Made by a program: the position numbers and the translations under genes. Shown here piece by piece: positions 57,740 to 64,000 of a stretch of DNA of 64,000 nucleotides. This stretch comes from Asticcacaulis excentricus (GTDB lineage Bacteria > Pseudomonadota > Alphaproteobacteria > Caulobacterales > Caulobacteraceae), in the NCBI RefSeq assembly GCF_003966695.1, contig NZ_AP018827.1, positions 744,001-808,000 of the forward strand. The letters are read 5' to 3'. Below the pieces are notes generated by a model, which did no database searches, was not told the DNA's origin, and was given only the letters and a program-made list of their open reading frames with translations. How positions within the stretch are numbered: the stretch's first letter is position 1; each line of letters starts with the position of its first letter.

Positions 57740-58869
57740 GGCGCGGCCCTCCTTCGGGCGGCGGTGGCCAGCAGGCGCTCAACCCCGAACAAAATAGCCA
57801 CCAACAGGGCCAGCCACGGCGTCAATTCCTCAGACGGGCGGGTGAAAATAGAGCGCCCCACGACCGGGATCAGGTCGCGCGCCTCGACACGCGCCGGTGA
57901 CGGCGGCGGACTAAGGACGGCGGCCAGTTGATCCGGAAAGGTCGGCTCTAGCAATTCCGGAAAAACCGCCGGATTCAGAGGCCGCGTCAGGCGCAGCCAC
58001 TGTCCCCGCCCCTCGCCCTGCGCCTCCATCAACGGTGCGCCGGTGGCATCGCGCCACACGACACGCCGCTGCGGTGACGCGGGCAAGACCGTCTGCGCCC
58101 CCACGAGGACCGTTCCGCCGGATTTAACGCGCGCCGTAACCGGAGGCGGGACGTCACCTCTGCCCAGCCACACCAAAACCCGATCTTTCGGCGGCAGGGC
58201 AGCATCCGCACCGGCGGCTTCGAACGGCGTCTGCCAAGCGGCAGACACGGCGCGGAACCAGCGCACATCGGCGGCGCGGTCCGGCGCATAGCGCACGCTG
58301 AGAACGGGCAGTTTCGTCGCCGTCGCCTGAGCGGCGGGCATGGCCCCGGCCACGATGCGCCAATCGACGGTGCGGCTGAGTATCGGACGCTCGGCGTCCA
58401 CCCCTTGCAGGGTTTGCGGCACCACCACGGTCAGCTTTACCCCTTGCGGCAGTTGCGCATCCAGTTCACGCAGCAGGCTGTTGAACGATGCGGTCGTTTG
58501 CGGTGCCGGACGCTCGGTCGATGGGAAACCGGGTGCCAGCCAGTGCAGTTGCACCTCATCATCGCCTTCGCGCACCGTCGCCAGATCGAGACCCGGCGTC
58601 ACGGCAATGAAAGGCCGCTCGCTCATCTGCGCGGTCAGAACCGGCCGCGCCAACAGCAGGGCCAGCATCGCGATCAGCAGCAGCCGCACCAGCAACAGCG
58701 GCCATTCGCTGAACCGAATACGCTGGCGCGGTTTGGGGCGCGGATCGAGCCAGCGCAGGGCGGCGAAGACCACCGGACGCAGCTCGTCACGCCGCATCAG
58801 GTGGATGACCAGCGGCATGACCACGGCCAGCAGGGCCGCCAAACCTAACGGGAACAGAAGCGCGGGCAT
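57736..58869 (-). CDS. BatA-like membrane protein
   Basis: About 377 residues. The N-terminal BatA signature (FPLGLAALLAVVMPLVIHLMRR, then RWLDPRPKPRQRIRFSEWPLLLVRLLLIAMLALLLARP, given in two parts) holds two membrane spans; a final span is near the C-terminus (LTPWLALLVAILFGVERLL). The start at 58869 is one base within the DUF58 stop and has GGAG upstream. The Bat proteins work with MoxR ATPases in envelope stress tolerance. Confidence 0.87.
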   Translation of the reverse strand: MPALLFPLGLAALLAVVMPLVIHLMRRDELRPVVFAALRWLDPRPKPRQRIRFSEWPLLLVRLLLIAMLALLLARPVLTAQMSERPFIAVTPGLDLATVREGDDEVQLHWLAPGFPSTERPAPQTTASFNSLLRELDAQLPQGVKLTVVVPQTLQGVDAERPILSRTVDWRIVAGAMPAAQATATKLPVLSVRYAPDRAADVRWFRAVSAAWQTPFEAAGADAALPPKDRVLVWLGRGDVPPPVTARVKSGGTVLVGAQTVLPASPQRRVVWRDATGAPLMEAQGEGRGQWLRLTRPLNPAVFPELLEPTFPDQLAAVLSPPPSPARVEARDLIPVVGRSIFTRPSEELTPWLALLVAILFGVERLLATAARRRAAP

Positions 58870-59828
58870 CAGGCCGTCTCCTTTCCTGATGGCTTTTGGC
58901 CAAAGAGTCGCCACAACGGTGCATCCACCGGCTCATCCAGCCAGTAGTGCGTGTGCCGCACCCCCGCCGCGAACAGCCGCGCCTCAAAGGCCTGACGGGC
59001 GGCGGCAAAGCGCTTGAGGAAATCAGCACGCAGGGCCTTGCCGTCGCCCAGCACCTCAGCCCCGCCTTCCGGATCATCGAAACGATAACCGCCCTGAAAC
59101 GAAAAATCGCGCTCCTCTACGGTCAGGGTCTGCACCATCAGCACATCGCGCCCGGCCGCCGACAGGCGCGTCATCAACTCAGCGCAGCCCTCGTCAAAGC
59201 CGTCGCTGAACACCATAACCATGTCCTGCGCGCGGATGCGGCCCCACACCGGCGACAACTGCGCCAGCGACGGAAACCCGCCCTCGGGCTTCAATTTGAA
59301 TAGCTCCAGCCGCAGCCGGTCGCGCGCCTTCAGCCCCGCCGCAGCCTCGACCACCGCCACGCCGCGATCGCTGAGGGCGATCAGGCCAAAGGCATCCCCC
59401 TGACGCAGGGCCAGTTCGCCGACACAGGCCGCCATAGTCTTCGCCGCCTCAAGGCGGCTCCAACCGGGTTTGAGGGCTTTTTGAGTGGTCGCATTTCCGG
59501 GCGAAAAACCGGTACCCACTTTTTCTGGAAATGCGCCGTCGGTCTGTCCCATCGAGGCCGACAGGTCGAGGACCATCCATACCCGCAGTGGGCTTTCGCG
59601 CTCGGATTCACGCACGAAAAACTTGTCAGAGCGCGCATAGAGCTTCCAGTCGATCTGACGCAGTTCGTCGCCCGGCTCATAGGCGCGGTATTGCGCAAAC
59701 TCCAGCCCCGCCCCGCGCGAACGCGACGCGTGCAGCCCGATCCCCGACGCCCCGGACGCGCGGCGCGCGAACAGGCGCAGGCCTTTCAGCCTGTGGCGCA
59801 CCTCCGGAGGGATCGGGTCATACACCAT
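58869..59828 (-). CDS. DUF58 domain protein with a repeat-encoded insertion
   Basis: A 319-residue DUF58 (von Willebrand A-like) protein. Conserved blocks: GAGLEFAQYRAYEPGDELRQIDWK, and DLSASMG, the MIDAS-like motif. It is usually the client or partner of the MoxR ATPase. Between DLSASMGQTDG and the helix RLEAAKTMAACVGELALRQGD lie about 20 extra residues encoded by a palindromic repeat (59491-59534) whose nucleotide form resembles the intergenic elements. The frame stays open through it, so the gene is probably functional. Confidence 0.9.
   Translation of the reverse strand: MVYDPIPPEVRHRLKGLRLFARRASGASGIGLHASRSRGAGLEFAQYRAYEPGDELRQIDWKLYARSDKFFVRESERESPLRVWMVLDLSASMGQTDGAFPEKVGTGFSPGNATTQKALKPGWSRLEAAKTMAACVGELALRQGDAFGLIALSDRGVAVVEAAAGLKARDRLRLELFKLKPEGGFPSLAQLSPVWGRIRAQDMVMVFSDGFDEGCAELMTRLSAAGRDVLMVQTLTVEERDFSFQGGYRFDDPEGGAEVLGDGKALRADFLKRFAAARQAFEARLFAAGVRHTHYWLDEPVDAPLWRLFGQKPSGKETA
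59491..59534. repeat. Palindromic repeat inserted in-frame in the DUF58 gene
   Basis: GCATTTCC (59491-59498) and GGAAATGC (59527-59534) enclose an inner GAAAAA / TTTTTC inverted repeat with a GGTACC centre, the same architecture as the intergenic palindromes. It lies inside a coding sequence. Confidence 0.75.
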
Positions 59829-59832
59829 GTGC

Positions 59833-60834
59833 TCAGAGCTTTACGGCGCTCAGAATAGCGGCCACGACCGTATCGGGGGCCACGCCCTCGGCCTCAGCCG
59901 CAAACGACATCAGCAGGCGGTGGCGCATGACGGGGGCCGCCAGCGCCATAACGTCTTCGCGCGTCGCCGCCAGTCGCCCCTGCAACAGGGCGCGCGCCTT
60001 GGCCGCCAGCACCAGAGATTGCCCGGCGCGCGGCCCTGCGCCCCATTTGATATAGGTGTTGACGGCCTGAGGGGCGCCCTCACCCGGCCGCGTGGCGCGC
60101 ACCAGCCGCGTGATCCAGCGCAGCAGGTCTTCGCCCACATGCACATCGCGCACCAGCTTTTGCAGCACCAGCACGTCCTCGGCCCCCATCACCTTGGGCA
60201 CGGCCCCGCCGCCCGCGCCTGTGGTCTGGCGCAGGATATCGTGTTCTTCGGATTCCGTCGGGTAATCGACGCGGATATGCAGCAGGAAGCGGTCAAGCTG
60301 CGCTTCGGGCAGCGGATAGGTCCCGGCCTGCTCCAGCGGGTTCTGCGTCGCCAGCACAAAGAAGGGCGACGGCAGGGTGTGCGTCACCCCGGCATAGGAC
60401 ACGGTGCGCTCCTGCATGGCCTCCAGCAGGGCGGCCTGCGTCTTGGGCGGCGTGCGGTTCAGTTCGTCGGCCAGCAGCAGGTTGGTGAAAACCGGCCCCG
60501 GCTGGAAACGGAAATGGCGGTGACCTGTGCCGTGATCCTCCTCCAGCAGTTCGGTCCCTAAAATGTCGCTGGGCATCAGGTCGGGGGTGAACTGCACGCG
60601 GCGGAATTGCAGCTCCAGCGCCTGCCCCAATGAGCGCACCAGTAGCGTCTTGCCCAGCCCCGGCACGCCCTCCAGCAGGCAATGCCCGCCGGCCAGAAGC
60701 CCGATCAGCAGTTGCTCGACCACATCGGCCTGACCGACAATGGCCTGAGCAATGGCCTGACGCAGGTGACCCAGGCGGGCCAGCCTTTCCCTGATCTCGG
60801 TTTCACTGATCGACATGGTATCCGTAATCCCCAT
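59833..60834 (-). CDS. MoxR-family AAA+ ATPase
   Basis: A 333-residue MoxR ATPase. Walker A GVPGLGKT near residue 57, Walker B LLLADELNRTPPKTQ near 122, sensor 1 ATQNPLEQAGTYPLPEAQLDRF. MoxR proteins act as chaperone-like ATPases on vWA-domain partners, here the DUF58 protein encoded four bases downstream. Two starts are possible: ATG 60834 (GAGG upstream, part of a repeat) and ATG 60816, which gives MSISETEI and may be closer to family N-termini. Confidence 0.94.
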   Translation of the reverse strand: MGITDTMSISETEIRERLARLGHLRQAIAQAIVGQADVVEQLLIGLLAGGHCLLEGVPGLGKTLLVRSLGQALELQFRRVQFTPDLMPSDILGTELLEEDHGTGHRHFRFQPGPVFTNLLLADELNRTPPKTQAALLEAMQERTVSYAGVTHTLPSPFFVLATQNPLEQAGTYPLPEAQLDRFLLHIRVDYPTESEEHDILRQTTGAGGGAVPKVMGAEDVLVLQKLVRDVHVGEDLLRWITRLVRATRPGEGAPQAVNTYIKWGAGPRAGQSLVLAAKARALLQGRLAATREDVMALAAPVMRHRLLMSFAAEAEGVAPDTVVAAILSAVKL

Positions 60835-60840
60835 ATTTGA

Positions 60841-60903
60841 GCCTCATCCCGAAAAGTGCCCGCTCGGACCTTGAGCCGCAGCACTTTTCGGATCAGATGA
60901 GGC
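60841..60903. repeat. Palindromic element between the DUF4159 and MoxR genes
   Basis: Outer arms GCCTCAT / ATGAGGC and inner arms CCGAAAAGTGC / GCACTTTTCGG. The same nested layout appears in the tandem copies at 8391-8500. It fills almost the whole gap between the two genes. Confidence 0.8.
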
Positions 60904-60905
60904 GA

Positions 60906-61649
60906 TCAACTCGTCAAAGCATAAATCACAATATTGACGCCGAATTTGGTATTGTCTTCGGCCAGAAAGCGCTTGTTGCGCCAGTCGTAGTCCCACTCGC
61001 AGCCATAGTCCTTGTTGGAATAGAGGACGCCCAGACGGCCATTGATCTCTATGCCTTTCAGATAGTCATGCACCAGATCATCGCCCCAGCCGTTCAACTC
61101 AAACGAGGTATTGGGCGGGCCGTCGAACTGGAAAAAGCTCTTATAAATGGCGTGCGTATTGGGCAGTTTTTTCAGCGCCTGCGGGCCGAAAATCGTCGCC
61201 ATCTGCCGCTCGAACGACTTGGCGAACAGGCCGTCAATGTCGTGATTGCAGTCATCGACAAAGACAAAGCCGCCATTTTTCACATAGGTCTCGAAATTGC
61301 GCCGCTCCGCCGGGCTGAAATCGACCAGCTTGTGCCCGGCCAGATAGCAGAAGGGCGCGCTGAGCATCTTCGGATCGGACAGGTCGATCACGTGCTCCTT
61401 CGGATCGACGCGCAGGGTCGTGTAGTCGATCAGGGAGGTGATCAGATTGGCCGGCATACGCTGATCGACGTCCCAGTCACCGGAGGCGTATTTCAGGCGC
61501 GTGAACCAGAAATCATAGCTGGCCGCCTGCGCCGGACGTGCCAGCGCCGCCGCCAGCCCCCCGGCCAACAGGGACAGAAACGCCGCACGATTCAGCCCCC
61601 GCTCCCTTGGGGGAGAGGGCTGGGGTGAGGGGGGAGTCACAGACGGCAT
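60906..61649 (-). CDS. DUF4159 family exported protein with repeat-derived N-terminus
   Basis: A 247-residue protein. The conserved part (YDFWFTRLKYASGDWDVDQRMPANLI, FCYLAGHKLVDFSPAERRNFETYVKNGGFVFVDDC, both quoted in part) marks DUF4159, which often sits beside MoxR and DUF58. A signal peptide (NRAAFLSLLAGGLAAALARPAQA) follows about 19 residues, VTPPSPQPSPPRERG, encoded by a dispersed repeat. The native start was probably altered by that insertion, and a repeat arm now supplies the purine-rich stretch upstream. Confidence 0.85.
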   Translation of the reverse strand: MPSVTPPSPQPSPPRERGLNRAAFLSLLAGGLAAALARPAQAASYDFWFTRLKYASGDWDVDQRMPANLITSLIDYTTLRVDPKEHVIDLSDPKMLSAPFCYLAGHKLVDFSPAERRNFETYVKNGGFVFVDDCNHDIDGLFAKSFERQMATIFGPQALKKLPNTHAIYKSFFQFDGPPNTSFELNGWGDDLVHDYLKGIEINGRLGVLYSNKDYGCEWDYDWRNKRFLAEDNTKFGVNIVIYALTS

Positions 61650-61714
61650 ACCGAGTCTTTTGACCTCCCCCTCACCCGGCGCGTTGCGCCACCCTCTCCC
61701 TCAAGGGAGAGGGG
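61601..61714. repeat. Long inverted repeat spanning the DUF4159 start codon
   Basis: The left part (61601-61635) and right part (61664-61714) are inverted relative to each other (GGGTGAGGGGG against CCCCCTCACCC, with CTCTCCC-rich flanks). The ATG at 61647-61649 lies in the loop and the purine-rich ribosome binding region lies in an arm. In translation it reads as the SPQPSPPRE peptide, which I know as a common product of a dispersed proteobacterial repeat. Confidence 0.8.
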
Positions 61715-61724
61715 ATGTTTGCAA

Positions 61725-63059
61725 CTACACCGCATCCGACAAGGACGTGAAGGTAAAGTCACGCAGCTTCATCGGCGGGATCATCATCACGAACGGCGAT
61801 TCATCGTCACCGACGCGCACCGGTTTACCCAGCTCTTCGATATTGTTGAGCATGATGACCGGCGACTCGTTGAAGCGGAAGTTCTTGATCGGATACTTGA
61901 TCTGGCCGTTTTCGATATAGAAGGTGCCGTCGCGCGTCAGGCCGGTCAGAAGGACGGTCTGCGGATCGACCATACGGATATACCAGGTGCGGGTGACCAA
62001 AATCCCTTTTTGCGTCGAACGCACAAGGTCCATGGTCGATTTGGTGCCGCCTTCCATGATCAGGTTGCCGGGCGAGGCCTCAGCCGTCTTGCCCTGCTTC
62101 TGCGCCCAGTAGCGGGAATATTCCAGATTGACCACCTTGCCCTTGTCGATGATGGGCAGGCGTTTGCGCGGCAGACCTTCGCCATCCCACGGCAACACGG
62201 CGGCTTCCGGGTGCGCCGGATCGGCATAGAGGGTGACCCGCGGGTCATAGACCTGCTCACCCAGCTTGTTGCCGCCGCCCTTTTTCGACAGGAAGCTGCG
62301 GCCTTCGTCGGCCGAACGCGCGTCAAAATAGTTCATCATGAACGAGATCAGGCCCGCCGAGGCGGCCGGTTCCATGATGACGGTATATTTGCCGGGCTCC
62401 AGCGCCTTGGCGTCGGCGGACTCGGCGGCCTTCTTCATGGCGATCTGGATTTCGGTGTCCGGCTTGAAGGCCGTCACGTCCTGAAGGTTGCGCGCCACCC
62501 AGCCCGAACCGCGACCGTCTTCGGTGCGCACCGTGCAGGTGTAGTCCATCGAGGTCGATTTCTGATAGCCGAAATTGCCGTTGGAATTGGCAAAGGCCTC
62601 AAAACCCTGACCGTCCGACAGGAAGCCCGCGGCGATCAGCTTGGCCTGCTTGCACGGGGTGATCGACTTGGCGGCCACCTCAGCGCGTTGTTCCGGGGTA
62701 ACGGCCGCCGTCGCTTCGCTGAAGGTCTTGGTCGGCGTATAGGTCTGCTTGCCCACGGCCGGCATGAATTCCGGGTTTTCCGGGGCCAGCTTCGCCAGGT
62801 CTTCGGCCCGGCGCACCACCCGCTCCAGAGAGGCGTCGTCAAAGGCGTTGATGGTGGCAATGCCGACGCGCTTGCCGAAGGCCACCTGAACCCCCAGCTC
62901 GGTATTGGTGATGATGCCGCTGGTCGAGACGTTGTTCAGCGCAAAGCGGATATTGCCGTTGATCGATCCCGACAGGGTGGCGGTGCATTCGTCGGCCTTC
63001 GACAGCTTGATAACCTTGTCGAGAATGGCCTTGGCTTCGGCTTCGGTAAGGATGCCCAT
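61725..63059 (-). CDS. TldE/PmbA-like metallopeptidase family protein
   Basis: A 444-residue member of the TldD/PmbA (U62) family, the partner lacking a HExxxH zinc site, which is in the downstream-listed TldD. Typical features include the N-terminal helical domain (EAEAKAILDKVIKLSKADECTATLSG in part) and C-terminal GTKSTMDLVRSTQKGILVTRTWYIRMVDPQT. TldD/TldE work as a heterodimeric protease that degrades unfolded peptides or matures modified peptides. It follows TldD by 24 bases in the operon. Confidence 0.9.
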   Translation of the reverse strand: MGILTEAEAKAILDKVIKLSKADECTATLSGSINGNIRFALNNVSTSGIITNTELGVQVAFGKRVGIATINAFDDASLERVVRRAEDLAKLAPENPEFMPAVGKQTYTPTKTFSEATAAVTPEQRAEVAAKSITPCKQAKLIAAGFLSDGQGFEAFANSNGNFGYQKSTSMDYTCTVRTEDGRGSGWVARNLQDVTAFKPDTEIQIAMKKAAESADAKALEPGKYTVIMEPAASAGLISFMMNYFDARSADEGRSFLSKKGGGNKLGEQVYDPRVTLYADPAHPEAAVLPWDGEGLPRKRLPIIDKGKVVNLEYSRYWAQKQGKTAEASPGNLIMEGGTKSTMDLVRSTQKGILVTRTWYIRMVDPQTVLLTGLTRDGTFYIENGQIKYPIKNFRFNESPVIMLNNIEELGKPVRVGDDESPFVMMIPPMKLRDFTFTSLSDAV

Positions 63060-63083
63060 ATCTGTAATCTCCCAATCGGCCGA

Positions 63084-64000
63084 TTAACCGAGCGAACGCG
63101 CGGTGTTGATGACATTGATGCCGTTGAAACGGCTGGTGGAGGAACCGTGCGACACCGCCGACACCTGACCCGGCTGCCCCTTGCCGTCGAAGAAGGAGCC
63201 TCCCAGACGATAGTCGCTTTCGTCGCAGACCGCCGAACAGGCGTTCCAGAATTCCGGCGTGCGGATCTGATAGGCCACGTCCTCGATCATTTGGGTGATC
63301 TTGCCGTTCTTGATCTCATAGAAGAGCTGCCCGCCAAACTGCGCGTTATAGCGCTGCTGGTCGATCGAGAAGGAACCATCGCCCACGATATAGATGCCGT
63401 TTTCGACGCCCTTGATCATGTCGGCGACGCTGAGCTTTTTCTTGCCCGGCTCCAGCGAGATATTGGCCATGCGCTGGAACTGCACCGACGACCACGAGTC
63501 GGCGTAGCAGCAGCCGTCCGATTCCGTCTTGCCCAGAATGTGGGCCTGATCGCGGATGGCCTGATAATCGACCAGCTTGCCGTCGCGGATGATGTCCCAC
63601 TTCTTCGTCTTGACGCCTTCATCGTCGTACCCGACGAAGCCCAGTGAGCCGAACTGCGTCTTGTCGGCGACGATATTGACGTTTTCCGACCCGTACTGGA
63701 ACTTGGCCTCGCGCTTGTCCAGCGTGGCAAACGAGGTACCGGCGTAGTTGGCCTCATAGCCCAGAACGCGGTCAAGCTCGGTCGGGTGGCCCACCGATTC
63801 GTGGATGGTCAGCCACATATGGCTGGGGTCGAGGACCAGATCGTACTTGCCCGGCTTGACCGACGGCGCTTTGAGCTTTTCGCGCGCCTGTTTGGCACCC
63901 GCGATGGCGTCTTCCTTCATGTCATAGCTGAGGCCATAGCCTGTGACGCCCGCCGGATCGGTGAACTTCTGCTTGGCATCGCCATCCAGATATTCGTAGC
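63084..64000 (-). CDS. TldD-like metallopeptidase (N-terminus beyond window)
   Basis: The open frame runs past the right edge; about 305 residues are visible. The zinc motif HESVGHPTELDR (HExxxH) is complete, so this is the catalytic TldD partner. Further family motifs: GSLGFVGYDDEGV, YADSWSSVQFQRMANISLEPG (in part), and the C-terminal SHGSSTSRFNGINVINTARSLG (in part). An internal ATG at 63920 is not the start, because the family's N-terminal domain must lie upstream. It heads the operon that includes TldE, DUF4159, MoxR and the Bat-like proteins. Confidence 0.9.
   Translation of the reverse strand, partial: YEYLDGDAKQKFTDPAGVTGYGLSYDMKEDAIAGAKQAREKLKAPSVKPGKYDLVLDPSHMWLTIHESVGHPTELDRVLGYEANYAGTSFATLDKREAKFQYGSENVNIVADKTQFGSLGFVGYDDEGVKTKKWDIIRDGKLVDYQAIRDQAHILGKTESDGCCYADSWSSVQFQRMANISLEPGKKKLSVADMIKGVENGIYIVGDGSFSIDQQRYNAQFGGQLFYEIKNGKITQMIEDVAYQIRTPEFWNACSAVCDESDYRLGGSFFDGKGQPGQVSAVSHGSSTSRFNGINVINTARSLG

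Noticed and set aside
61719-63647. Very long plus-strand open frame opposite tldE/tldD
   Set aside because: It mirrors two well-conserved metallopeptidase genes, crosses the boundary between them, and its product is rich in His/Gly/Arg/Gln with no recognisable domain. It is a GC-skew shadow.

Overview
The window is a dense, GC-rich alphaproteobacterial chromosome segment, most likely from the Caulobacterales (Asticcacaulis- or Caulobacter-like). The basis is a holdfast-anchor locus (HfaA- and HfaB/CsgG-type genes), three large TonB-dependent receptors each set in a sugar-degradation locus, many PAS/LOV/hybrid histidine kinases, and small palindromic repeats scattered between genes. It holds about 41 protein genes, two of them cut by the window edges. 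I saw no tRNA, rRNA, CRISPR array, transposase or phage gene.

Layout. 1-3351: end of an unrecognised gene, then the Lhr-type helicase and PdeM nuclease of the ligase-associated DNA repair cluster. 3421-5933: a lipocalin, then a divergent LysR regulator / SbtA-type bicarbonate permease pair. 6029-14152: a sucrose locus (LacI regulator, MFS carrier, TonB receptor, amylosucrase, ROK fructokinase). 14234-17479: a multi-PAS hybrid histidine kinase. 17621-29750: a galactan locus (GH53 endo-galactanase, FecI-type sigma factor, FecR anti-sigma, STN-type TonB receptor, two GH2 beta-galactosidases). 30135-33048: a holdfast-anchor locus with a four-repeat secreted protein, HfaA, and two tandem CsgG-family proteins. 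33291-38772: an orphan response regulator and a TadG-like protein, then a kinase-receiver-Hpt-EAL fusion. 38881-51841: a probable beta-1,2-glucan locus (MFS, GH3, esterase, unassigned large glycosidase, GH144, Oar-like TonB receptor, LacI regulator with three perfect operators). 51983-53773: a LOV blue-light hybrid kinase. 53886-64000: a long operon TldD-TldE-DUF4159-MoxR-DUF58-BatA-DUF4175-membrane protein.

How it works together. Each glycan locus pairs an outer-membrane TonB receptor with secreted or periplasmic hydrolases and its own regulator. The sucrose and beta-glucan loci use LacI-type repressors. The galactan locus uses cell-surface signalling: receptor plug to FecR to ECF sigma. I found one spaced motif before the GH53 gene, the sigma gene and the receptor gene, which suggests all three are targets of that sigma factor. 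A different shared motif lies before the sigma operon and before lacZ.

The most interesting items are the predicted sigma regulon, the duplicated CsgG-type secretion proteins beside a repeat-containing candidate substrate, the LOV kinase with a second H-box-like segment, the kinase-Hpt-EAL fusion, the unassigned 1002-residue glycosidase, and palindromic repeats that have entered coding sequence or that bury a ribosome binding site.
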